The position numbers were made by a program, and so were the translations under genes. A stretch of 64,000 bases of DNA from Streptomyces sp. cg36 (lineage in GTDB: Bacteria; Actinomycetota; Actinomycetes; Streptomycetales; Streptomycetaceae): assembly GCF_041080675.1 (NCBI RefSeq), contig NZ_CP163520.1, positions 4,960,001 through 5,024,000 on the forward strand. Reading direction: 5' to 3'. Shown here in pieces: positions 53,973 to 61,846 of this stretch; position 1 is the stretch's first letter; the number at the start of each line of letters is the position of its first letter. The notes below the pieces were generated by a model. It ran no database searches. It saw only the letters and a program-made list of their open reading frames with translations, and was not told the origin of the DNA.

Positions 53973-54272
53973 GGTCCCGGGGGTGCCCCCGCGTTCGGTG
54001 GCCCCGCATCCAGCGGCCCCGCCGCGATGGACGGCTCCCCCGGCGCGTTCGGCGGCTCCCGCGTGCCGTGGCCCCCGCACGCAACGGCCCCCTCCGCGTC
54101 CAGCGGACCTCGCATCCAGCGCCCCCCGCATTCATGGGACTTCCCGATATTGGGCTGATCGGGCGGACTCCCGGTGTGGATCCCCCGGGGGCGGGCGCGG
54201 CGGGGCCGTGGGGGGTGTGCGGGCGTGGCAGGGTCCCGAGCCACGAACGCCTGCGAGCAGCAAAGGCCCCTC
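53973..54272. other. 300-bp intergenic region with imperfect repeats
   Basis: No gene is seen. Short phrases such as GCATCCAGCG recur two or three times and look like decayed tandem copies. The last part precedes the secreted protein gene, whose ribosome site is weak (AGCAAAGG). Confidence 0.35.
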
Positions 54273-55025
54273 ATGCGACTGCGCAACGCCCTCGCCCTCG
54301 GAGTCGCCGCGGCCACGGCGCTGACCGGGGCGCCGGCCGCCTCGGCGGCCTCAGCCGACGGGAGCGGGCCGCGCGGGCGCTCCGGGCTCGCCTCCCTGTC
54401 GGCCGCGGAGCAGCCCGACTGCGGCGACCGGACCGGGCGCGACTTCCCGCTCGACGCCCGCATCCACGGCGGCCCCGCCGAGTACCGGCCGGGCGACGGC
54501 GCCCAGTTCTGGTACGTCGACCTCACCAACACCACCGCCCGGACCTGCCGCGGCATCCACCCCGTGGTCGTGCTCGTCGACCGGGACCACGCGCTCAAGG
54601 ACTCCCAGGCCAAGCTGGAGTTCTACGACGAGGGGTCGGCGCGCCCGCACCCCGTCGCCTTCGAGCGGACCGACGAGGACGAGCACATCGGGGTGTTCGA
54701 CGACGGGTTCCCCGGGTTCGTGATCGGGGCGGGGCGGACGCTCACGGTCAGGGTGCGGCTCGGGTTCACCGCCGACACCCGGCCCAACCAGGTCACCGTG
54801 AACGCGGCGGTCGTCCAGCGCCGGGGCGACGACGGCCGGTGGGTGGGGGAGTCGGGGGGCTACCGGTTCGGGATCGTCCCGGAGGCGCCCCTGGCCCCGC
54901 AGCTCGCCGGGCCGCCCGAGCTGGCGGACACCGGCTTCCCGGTCGGCCCGGCGCTCGCCGCCGGGGTGCTGCTGCTGGGCGGGGCGGCGCTGGTCGCCGG
55001 CTCGCGGCGGGTGCGCGGACGCTGA
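54273..55025 (+). CDS. secreted, probably sortase-anchored surface protein (LADTG motif)
   Basis: A 250-residue exported protein. It has a Sec signal peptide (cleavage near 'PAASAASA'), a beta-rich middle with a Cys pair ('DCGDRTGRDF', 'TARTCRGIHP') and a C-terminal sorting signal: LADTG at 217-221, then the helix 'GPALAAGVLLLGGAALVAGS' and the basic tail 'RRVRGR'. LAxTG is the pentapeptide used by class E sortases. The domain is not otherwise recognised. A class E sortase gene lies 6 kb upstream. Confidence 0.82.
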   Translation: MRLRNALALGVAAATALTGAPAASAASADGSGPRGRSGLASLSAAEQPDCGDRTGRDFPLDARIHGGPAEYRPGDGAQFWYVDLTNTTARTCRGIHPVVVLVDRDHALKDSQAKLEFYDEGSARPHPVAFERTDEDEHIGVFDDGFPGFVIGAGRTLTVRVRLGFTADTRPNQVTVNAAVVQRRGDDGRWVGESGGYRFGIVPEAPLAPQLAGPPELADTGFPVGPALAAGVLLLGGAALVAGSRRVRGR

Positions 55026-55069
55026 CGGGGGGTCACGGGCCGCTGGTCGCGGCGTGCGAACATCCCCGT

Positions 55070-55837
55070 GTGGACTACCCGAACGACCAGGCCCCCGGTT
55101 CCCCCGTCCGCTCCGGAGTTCCGGAGCACGGGCGCATCCCCAAGTACTACGCCGTGAAGGCCCGAGTGGCCCTGTTGATCGAGGACTTGGGGGAGGGCGG
55201 GCTGCTGCCCACCGAACGGGACCTCGCCGAGCAGTACGAGGTGGCCCGCGAGACCGTGCGCCAGGCGCTGCGCGAGCTGCTGCTCGAAGGGCGGCTGCGG
55301 CGGCAGGGGCGCGGCACGGTGGTCGCCGGGCCCAAGCTGGAGCAGCCCCTGTCGCTGGCGAGCTACACCGAGGGCGTACGCCGTCAGGGGCGGCGGCCGG
55401 GCCGTACCCTCATCTCCCTCGACCGCTTCCCGTGCCCGCCCGCGCTGGCCGCCGAGACCGGTCTGGAGCGCGGCGAGCCGGTCTGGCACATGGAGCGCGT
55501 CCTGCTGGCGGACGACGAGCGGATGGGGCTGGAGAGCACCTATGTCGCGGTGGGCCGGGTGCCGCGCCTGGACCGGGAGTTCGAGCCGGACTCGTCGTTC
55601 TACGCCTATCTGCACGACCGGCTCGGCATCGCCTTCGGGGACGCCGACGAGCGCATCGAGACGGTGCTGGCCACCCCCCGCGAGGCGCTGCTGATCGGCA
55701 CCCCGCCCGCCCTGCCGATGCTGCTGATCCACCGGGTCTCGCGGGACACCGCCGGGCAGCCGCTGGAGCGGGTGCGCACGCTCTACCGGGGCGACCGGTT
55801 CTCCTTCACCACGCATCTGGGGACACGGCTCGGCTGA
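55070..55837 (+). CDS. GntR-family regulator (HutC type), probable regulator of the phosphonate genes
   Basis: A 255-residue repressor-type protein. The N-terminal winged helix is 'LPTERDLAEQYEVARETVRQ' and 'ALRELLLEGRLRRQGRGTVV'. The C-terminal UTRA effector domain runs from about residue 95 to the end ('LERGEPVWHMERVLLADDER' to 'GDRFSFTTHLGTRLG'). PhnF-type regulators of phosphonate genes belong to this subfamily. It lies directly upstream of the phosphonate locus on the same strand. GTG 55070 is assigned by frame. Confidence 0.87.
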   Translation: MDYPNDQAPGSPVRSGVPEHGRIPKYYAVKARVALLIEDLGEGGLLPTERDLAEQYEVARETVRQALRELLLEGRLRRQGRGTVVAGPKLEQPLSLASYTEGVRRQGRRPGRTLISLDRFPCPPALAAETGLERGEPVWHMERVLLADDERMGLESTYVAVGRVPRLDREFEPDSSFYAYLHDRLGIAFGDADERIETVLATPREALLIGTPPALPMLLIHRVSRDTAGQPLERVRTLYRGDRFSFTTHLGTRLG

Positions 55838-56003
55838 GGGGGCGCGGCGGGCTGCGCCGACCGGCCGAGGGGACATTTCCGTACAGAAGTCTCCCCTTGG
55901 ATAACGGAACGATAACGGGTCTAGCCCAAGTTTGGAGGCGCGTTCACCGTCCCGTCGCCGACCGGACCCGTTCGGTCCACCCGCCACGAGGACTGTTCAC
56001 GTC

Positions 56004-57125
56004 GTGAGAGTCATCGTCGTAGGAGCCGGCGTGGTGGGAACCATGCACGCCTGGCACGCAGTGGAACGCGGCCACGAGGTCGTACAGATCGAGCGGGAGA
56101 GCGAGGCGCGCGGGGCATCGCTCCGCAACTTCGGGCAGATATGGGTCAGCGGCCGGGCCGGCGGCGAGGAGCTGGACACCGCCCTGCGGGCCCGGGAGCT
56201 GTGGCAGGGCATCGGGGCGCGCGTCCCGGAGCTGGGCTTCAGGCCCTGCGGCTCGCTGACCCCCGTCCGGGGCGCGCTCGAACTCGCCGTCGCCGAGGCC
56301 GCGCTGGCCCGCGACGACGCGACGGCCCGCGGCTACAAGCTGCTCACCGCCGACGAGGCGCGGGCCGTCAACCCGGCCCTGCGCGGTGACTTCGACGCCG
56401 CCCTGTGGTGCGAGCGGGACGCGGCCGTCGAGCCCCGCACCGCCCAACTCGCCCTCAAGAAGGCGCTGCTGGCCTCCGGCCGCTACACCTTCCTCGGCGG
56501 GCGCGAGGTCCGCGAGGTCATCGGGGAGCGGGCGGTCCGCGACGACCACGGCGACGTGCACACCGGCGACGCCGTGATCCTGTGCACCGGCGCCTGGCTC
56601 GGCGGACTCGTCCGCGAGCTGGTGCCCGACCTGCCGGTGCGCCGCGTACGCCTGCAGATGATGCAGACCGCGCCGCTCGGCGAGCCGCTCACCACCTCCG
56701 TCGCGGACGCCGACAGCTTCCGCTACTACCCGGCGTACGCGGGCGGCGCGCTCGACGCGCTCAACGCGGGCCAGGCGCAGGACCCGACGGCCGCCGCGCA
56801 CCGGATGCAGCTGCTGATGGTCCAGCGCGCGGACGGCGGGCTGACCATCGGCGACACCCACGAGTACGAGCACCCCTTCGCCTTCGACGTCACCGAGGAG
56901 CCGTACGAGCACCTCACCCGGGTCGTCGAGTCCTTCCTGGGCCGCCCGCTGCCGAAGGTCCGCCACCGCTGGGCCGGGGTGTACGCGCAGTGCACCGACA
57001 CCTCCCGGGTGGTCCACCGCGAGCGGGTGCGCGACGGGGTGTGGCTGGTGACCGGGCCGGGCGGGCGGGGCATGACCTGCTCCCCGGCGATCGCCGAGCG
57101 GACCGCGAACGAGCTGGGCTGGTAA
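56004..57125 (+). CDS. FAD-dependent oxidoreductase of the phosphonate-associated type (TIGR03364-like)
   Basis: A 373-residue D-amino-acid-oxidase-fold flavoenzyme. The FAD site is 'VRVIVVGAGVVGTMHAWHAV', with 'SLRNFGQIWVSGRAG' and 'AVILCTGAWLGGLVREL', and a closing 'GVWLVTGPGGRGMTCSPAIA'. This subgroup is found with phosphonatase-like hydrolases in phosphonate loci and probably oxidises 2-aminoethylphosphonate or an N-methyl derivative to the aldehyde. The role is inferred from context. The HAD gene follows after 8 bases. Confidence 0.85.
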   Translation: MRVIVVGAGVVGTMHAWHAVERGHEVVQIERESEARGASLRNFGQIWVSGRAGGEELDTALRARELWQGIGARVPELGFRPCGSLTPVRGALELAVAEAALARDDATARGYKLLTADEARAVNPALRGDFDAALWCERDAAVEPRTAQLALKKALLASGRYTFLGGREVREVIGERAVRDDHGDVHTGDAVILCTGAWLGGLVRELVPDLPVRRVRLQMMQTAPLGEPLTTSVADADSFRYYPAYAGGALDALNAGQAQDPTAAAHRMQLLMVQRADGGLTIGDTHEYEHPFAFDVTEEPYEHLTRVVESFLGRPLPKVRHRWAGVYAQCTDTSRVVHRERVRDGVWLVTGPGGRGMTCSPAIAERTANELGW

Positions 57126-57133
57126 GGGAGTCG

Positions 57134-57829
57134 ATGAAGATGAGCAGCACCAACCACCGCTACGACCTGGTCGTCCTGGACATGGCGGGCACCACCGTCG
57201 CCGACGGCGGGCTCGTCGAGCAGGCGTTCCGCGCCGCCGTCGAGAGCCTCGGCGCGGACCCCGACGCCATGGTCGGCCATGTCCGCGCCACCATGGGCGA
57301 GTCCAAGATCTCCGTCTTCCGGCACCTGTTCGGCGACGAGGAGCGGGCCCGGCGCGCCAACACCGCCTTCGAGCGGGCGTACGGCGAACTCGTCGCCCAG
57401 GGCCGCATCGCCGCCCTGCCCGGCGCCCGCGACACCATCGAACGGCTCGGCGCCGAGGGCCGCACGGTCGTGCTGACCACCGGCTTCGCCCGGGTCACCC
57501 AGGACGCCATCCTCGACGCGCTCGGCTGGCGCGACCTGGTCGGGCTGACCCTGTGCCCGGCCGACGCGGGCGGCCGGGGCCGCCCCTACCCCGACCTGGT
57601 GCTCGCCGCGTTCCTGCGCACCGGCGCGGTGGACTCGGTCCGCCGGATCGCGGTGGCCGGCGACACCTCGTACGACATGCTCAGCGGGGTGCGCTCGGGC
57701 GCCGGGATCGTGGCGGGCGTCCTCACCGGCGCGCACGGCGAGGACGCGCTGCGGGACGCCGGGGCCACCCAGGTGCTCGCCTCGGTGGCGGAGCTGCCGG
57801 ACGTGATCGCACGGGCGGAAGCGTCGTGA
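57134..57829 (+). CDS. phosphonatase-like HAD hydrolase (PhnX-like)
   Basis: A 231-residue HAD-superfamily hydrolase close to phosphonoacetaldehyde hydrolase. The nucleophile is D16 in 'LVVLDMAGTTVADGG'. A cap lysine, K58 in 'ATMGESKISVFRHLFG', aligns with the Schiff-base lysine of PhnX ('MGLLK' type). Motif II is 'VVLTTGFARV', and 'IAVAGDTSYDMLSGVRSGAG' carries motifs III-IV. ATG 57134 (or 57140) follows GGGAG. It would cleave the C-P bond of phosphonoacetaldehyde made by the FAD enzyme. Its stop overlaps the ATPase start. Confidence 0.87.
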   Translation: MKMSSTNHRYDLVVLDMAGTTVADGGLVEQAFRAAVESLGADPDAMVGHVRATMGESKISVFRHLFGDEERARRANTAFERAYGELVAQGRIAALPGARDTIERLGAEGRTVVLTTGFARVTQDAILDALGWRDLVGLTLCPADAGGRGRPYPDLVLAAFLRTGAVDSVRRIAVAGDTSYDMLSGVRSGAGIVAGVLTGAHGEDALRDAGATQVLASVAELPDVIARAEAS

Positions 57830-58893
57830 CCGGCACCGCGGGCGGCATCCGCTTCGACGGGGTGAGCGTGGCCTACGGCGGCAACACCGTCCTGGACTCG
57901 CTCGACCTCGACGTCGAGCCCGGCGAGGTCATGGCGCTGCTCGGCCCCTCCGGGTCGGGCAAGACCACCGCGCTGCGGGCCGTCGCCGGGTTCGTGCGGC
58001 CCGCCGCCGGGCGGGTGTTCATCGGCGGCCGGGACGTCACCGGCCTGCCGCCGCACCGGCGCGGCATCGGCATGGTGGTCCAGCAGTACGCCCTCTTCCC
58101 GCACATGCGGGTCGCCGAGAACGTGGCCTTCGGGCTCAAGGCGCAGAAGCTCCTGCCCAAGGGCGAGATCGCGGGCCGGGTCGCCGAGGCGCTGGAGATG
58201 ACCGGCATGGCGGCCTACGCGCGCCGCCATCCGCGCGAGCTGTCCGGCGGGCAGCAGCAGCGCGTGGCGATCGCGCGGGCGCTGGCCATCCGGCCGGGCG
58301 TGCTGCTCCTGGACGAGCCGCTGTCCGCGCTCGACGCCCGGCTGCGCTCCGACATGCTGGGCGAACTCGCCCGGCTGCACCGCGAGTTGCCCGACGTCAC
58401 CATCCTCTACGTCACCCACGACCAGGTCGAGGCGCTGACCCTGGCCGACCGGATCGCGGTGATGGACCGGGCCCGGCTGCGCGACTGCGACACCCCGCAG
58501 GAGCTGTACCGGCGCCCGCGCACCGAGTTCACCGCGTCCTTCGTCGGCAACGCCAACCTGCTGCCGGTGCGCGTCGGTTCGGGCCAGGTGTCGTTCGGGG
58601 GGACGGCGCTGACGGTCGCCACCGGGCAGGCCGCCGCGGGCGCCTCGGCCACGCTGTGCGTGCGCCCGCACCTGGTCGGACTCGGCGACGGCCCGAACGC
58701 ACTGCGCGGCCGGGTCGCCGAGGTCCAGTGGCGCGGCGCCACCCACCGGCTCTGCGTGGACGTGGCGGGCCACACCGTGAAGGCGGACGTCCGCGAACTG
58801 CGCCGGACCCCCGCCCTCGGCGACGAGGTCACGCTGCACTTCGCGAGCGAGGACGCGGTGCTGCTGGCGGCGGGGGTGGCCGGTGGTGGCTGA
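57826..58893 (+). CDS. ABC importer ATPase (2-aminoethylphosphonate type)
   Basis: A 355-residue ATPase. Walker A is 'ALLGPSGSGKTTALRAVAG', the signature is 'LSGGQQQRVAIARAL', Walker B is 'VLLLDEPLSALDARLR', and the His switch is 'YVTHDQVEALTLADR'. A TOBE-type domain follows about residue 250. The start overlaps the HAD stop (GTGA) and the end overlaps the first permease gene, so the locus is one coupled operon. It belongs to the spermidine/iron-like branch that includes 2-aminoethylphosphonate importers. Confidence 0.9.
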   Translation: MTGTAGGIRFDGVSVAYGGNTVLDSLDLDVEPGEVMALLGPSGSGKTTALRAVAGFVRPAAGRVFIGGRDVTGLPPHRRGIGMVVQQYALFPHMRVAENVAFGLKAQKLLPKGEIAGRVAEALEMTGMAAYARRHPRELSGGQQQRVAIARALAIRPGVLLLDEPLSALDARLRSDMLGELARLHRELPDVTILYVTHDQVEALTLADRIAVMDRARLRDCDTPQELYRRPRTEFTASFVGNANLLPVRVGSGQVSFGGTALTVATGQAAAGASATLCVRPHLVGLGDGPNALRGRVAEVQWRGATHRLCVDVAGHTVKADVRELRRTPALGDEVTLHFASEDAVLLAAGVAGGG

Positions 58894-59854
58894 GCTGCGG
58901 ACCCCCTCGTCGCGGGCCCGGGACGGCGGCGCGGGCGCCTCCGCCGCACCGGACCGGCCGGCCGCCCCCGGGCCGCGGCCGGACGGCCGCGCGCCGGACG
59001 GCGCGGGCGGGAAGCGGCCCGCAGCCGTGCGGGCGCTGCCCGCCTGGGCCTGGTCCCTGCCGCCCGTCCTCGCCCTCGCCCTCGTCTTCCTCTATCCCCT
59101 CGGCCTGGTCGTCAAGCAGTCGCTCACCCCCGACGGGGCCGACGGGCTCTCGCTCGCGCCCTACCGGGACGTCTTCGCCTCCCACGCCTTCCGCGACGCG
59201 CTGTGGACCACCGTGTGGCTGGCCGCCGGATCGACCGCGGGCTGTCTGGTGCTGGGCTTCGTCCTCGCGCTGGTCATCGCCTTCGTACCGTTCCCCGGCG
59301 CCAAGGCCGTCGCCCGGTTCGTCGACGTCTTCCTCTCCTTCCCGTCCTTCCTCATCACGCTCGCCCTGCTCTTCATCTACGGCACGGTCGGCATGGCCAA
59401 CGGACTGTGGACGGACGTCACCGGGGCCCACTCGGGACCCTTCCAGTTCCTGACCACGCCCTGGGGCGTGCTCCTCGCCGAGGTCACCTACTTCACGCCC
59501 TTCGTGATGCGCCCGCTGCTCGCCGCCTTCTCCCAGCTCGACACGGCCCAGCTGGAGGTCGCCTCCTCGCTGGGCGCCCGGCCCGCCCGGATCGTGCGGC
59601 GGGTGGTGCTGCCCGAGGCGCTGCCCGCGCTCGCGGCCGGCGGCTCGCTGGTGCTGGTGATGTGCCTCAACGAGTTCGGGATCGTCCTGTTCACCGGCGC
59701 GAAAGGGGTCACCACCCTCCCCATGCTCGTCTACAGCAAGGCGATCCTGGAGTCGGACTACCCGGCGGCCTGTGTCGTCGCCGTCGTCAACATCGCGATC
59801 TCCGTGGGCCTGTACGGCCTCTACCGGGTGGTGAGCCGACGTGCTGGTGCATAG
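58883..59854 (+). CDS. ABC importer permease 1
   Basis: A 323-residue permease with a Pro/Ala-rich cytoplasmic start of about 50 residues and six helices from 'AWSLPPVLALALVFLYPLGL'. The coupling motif EAA-x3-G is seen as 'ASSLGARPARIVRRVVLPEA' followed by 'LPALAAGGSLVLVMCLNEFG'. Overlaps at both ends show co-translation with the ATPase and second permease. Confidence 0.89.
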   Translation: MVAELRTPSSRARDGGAGASAAPDRPAAPGPRPDGRAPDGAGGKRPAAVRALPAWAWSLPPVLALALVFLYPLGLVVKQSLTPDGADGLSLAPYRDVFASHAFRDALWTTVWLAAGSTAGCLVLGFVLALVIAFVPFPGAKAVARFVDVFLSFPSFLITLALLFIYGTVGMANGLWTDVTGAHSGPFQFLTTPWGVLLAEVTYFTPFVMRPLLAAFSQLDTAQLEVASSLGARPARIVRRVVLPEALPALAAGGSLVLVMCLNEFGIVLFTGAKGVTTLPMLVYSKAILESDYPAACVVAVVNIAISVGLYGLYRVVSRRAGA

Positions 59855-60638
59855 CCGCCGCGGCCGGTGGGCCGTCTGGATCCTCTTCCTCGTCCTCTTC
59901 CTGCCCCTGTTCGCCCTGCCGCTGCTGGTGGTGGTCGCCGCCTCGTTCGCCACCAACTGGTCCGGCGCGCTCCCCTCCGGCTTCACCACCGGCCACTACG
60001 ACGCCGCCACCACCGGCGACTCCCTCCAGGCCCTCACCACCAGCCTGGTCACCGCGCTCACCGCCAGCGTCCTCGCGCTCACGGTCGGGACCTGGGCCGC
60101 GCTCGCCGGGTCGGCGCTCGGCAAGCGGGGGAGGCGGGCGATGGACGCGCTGTTCGTGCTGCCCGTCGCCGTGCCCTCGGTGGTCGTCGGGCTCGCGGTC
60201 CTGGTCGCGTTCTCCAAGCCGCCGCTGCTGCTCAACGGGACGCGCTGGATCGTGATCCTGGCGCACACCGTTCTTGTCATGGCGTTTGCCCACCAGTCGG
60301 TTTCGGCCGCCATCGTGCGTCTGGACCCGATGTACGAGCAGGCCGCCGCCAGCCTCGGCGCCCGGCCCGGGTACGTCCTGTGGCGGGTGCGGCTGCCGCT
60401 CCTGCTGCCGTCGCTGAACGCGGCGGCCGGGCTCTGCTTCGCCCTGTCCATGGGCGAGCTGAGCGCCACGATGATGCTCTACCCGCCGGACTGGACGCCC
60501 CTTCCGGTGCAGATCTTCGCCGCCACCGACCGCGGCTCGCTCTTCACCGGCGCCGCCGTCGCCGTGGTCCTCATGGGCACCACGCTGCTCGTGCTGCTCG
60601 CGGTCTCCCGTGTCCGTACCAAAGCCAGCTTCAGATAA
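59841..60638 (+). CDS. ABC importer permease 2
   Basis: A 265-residue permease of the same importer with six helices from 'RWAVWILFLVLFLPLFALPL'. The coupling loop is 'AAASLGARPGYVLWRVRLPL' followed by 'LLPSLNAAAGLCFALSMGEL'. It starts with GTG inside the end of permease 1 and is followed 17 bases later by the binding-protein gene. Confidence 0.89.
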   Translation: MLVHSRRGRWAVWILFLVLFLPLFALPLLVVVAASFATNWSGALPSGFTTGHYDAATTGDSLQALTTSLVTALTASVLALTVGTWAALAGSALGKRGRRAMDALFVLPVAVPSVVVGLAVLVAFSKPPLLLNGTRWIVILAHTVLVMAFAHQSVSAAIVRLDPMYEQAAASLGARPGYVLWRVRLPLLLPSLNAAAGLCFALSMGELSATMMLYPPDWTPLPVQIFAATDRGSLFTGAAVAVVLMGTTLLVLLAVSRVRTKASFR

Positions 60639-60655
60639 CAGGAGTTCACAACGTC

Positions 60656-61726
60656 ATGCGCGCAAGCCTGCGTACCCCGCTCGCCGCCGTCGCCGGCAGC
60701 CTCGCCCTCGCCACCGCCCTGACCGGCTGCGGCGGCTCCTCCTCCGCCGACTCCAAGTCCGGCGAGAAGGTCGTCACCGTCTACAGCGCCGACGGCCTCA
60801 AGGGCGAGAAGGGCGACGGCTGGTACGACAAGGTCTTCAAGGACTTCGAGGCCAAGACCGGCATCAAGGTCAAGTGCGTGGAGGGCGGCTCGGGCGAGAT
60901 GGTGCAGCGCGCCGTCCGCGAGAAGTCCAACACCCAGGCCGACGTGCTGGTCACGCTGCCGCCGTTCATCCAGCAGGCCGACGCCAAGGGGCTGCTCCAG
61001 CCGTACACCCCGGCCGGCGCGGACAAGGTGGCGGACGCGCAGAAGAACAGCAAGGGCAAGTGGACCGCGGTCGTCAACAACTACTTCGGCTTCGTCTACA
61101 ACAAGAAGCAGCTCGCCCAGGCGCCCAGGACCTGGGAGGAGCTGCTGGACGGCAAGTACAAGAACAAGATCCAGTACTCCACCCCGGGTGTCGCCGGTGA
61201 CGGCACCGCCGTGGTCATCAAGGCCATGCACGACTTCGGCGGCAAGGAGGCCGCCATGGAGTACCTGCGCAAGCTCCAGGCCAACAACGTCGGCCCGTCC
61301 GCCTCCACCGGCAAGCTCGCCCCCAAGGTCGACAAGGGCGAACTCCTGGTCGCCAACGGCGATGTGCAGATGAACTACGCCCAGGCCAAGACCATGCCCA
61401 ACCTCGGCATCTGGTTCCCGGCCACCGCCACCAGCAAGCCCACCACCTTCGCCCTGCCCTACGCGGCCGGTCTCGTCGCGTCGGCGCCGCACACCACCAA
61501 CGGCAAGAAGCTGCTCGACTTCATGCTCGGCGAGCAGGCCCAGCAGCAGGTCAGCGCGATCGGCGGCGGCTTCGCGGCCCGCACCGACGTCAAGGCCACC
61601 GACGCCAACGCCACCGCGCTCGCCAAGCTCCTGGAGGGCGTGGAGGTCTTCGAGCCGAACTGGCTCGACATCAGCACCGACCTGCCCAAGTACGTGGACG
61701 CCTGGAAGACCGCGACCGGCAGCTGA
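60656..61726 (+). CDS. ABC importer substrate-binding lipoprotein (2-aminoethylphosphonate type)
   Basis: A 356-residue extracellular solute-binding lipoprotein. The signal peptide ends in the lipobox 'ALTGCGGSSS' (lipid on the Cys). The mature domain resembles iron/thiamine/2-aminoethylphosphonate binding proteins: 'VVTVYSADGLKGEKGDGWYD', 'GSGEMVQRAVREKSNTQADV' and 'NYFGFVYNKKQLAQAPRTWE'. ATG 60656 follows CAGGAG. With the FAD and HAD enzymes upstream the ligand is most likely an aminoalkylphosphonate (inference). Confidence 0.89.
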   Translation: MRASLRTPLAAVAGSLALATALTGCGGSSSADSKSGEKVVTVYSADGLKGEKGDGWYDKVFKDFEAKTGIKVKCVEGGSGEMVQRAVREKSNTQADVLVTLPPFIQQADAKGLLQPYTPAGADKVADAQKNSKGKWTAVVNNYFGFVYNKKQLAQAPRTWEELLDGKYKNKIQYSTPGVAGDGTAVVIKAMHDFGGKEAAMEYLRKLQANNVGPSASTGKLAPKVDKGELLVANGDVQMNYAQAKTMPNLGIWFPATATSKPTTFALPYAAGLVASAPHTTNGKKLLDFMLGEQAQQQVSAIGGGFAARTDVKATDANATALAKLLEGVEVFEPNWLDISTDLPKYVDAWKTATGS

Positions 61727-61772
61727 CCCGCCGCCACCGCCCACCCCCGCACCACCGCCTTCCCCGCACCAC

Positions 61773-61802
61773 CCGACGCCCCTGCACCGCCAGGGGCGTC
61801 GG
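61773..61802 (+). terminator. terminator after the ABC importer operon
   Basis: A perfect 12-bp stem (CCGACGCCCCTG / CAGGGGCGTCGG) with a 6-base loop, 46 bases after the binding-protein stop. The next gene is therefore probably expressed partly on its own. Confidence 0.75.
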
Positions 61803-61846
61803 TCCGCCCTGCCCTGTACCGCGCCCCTCTCGTCCCCGGAGGACAC

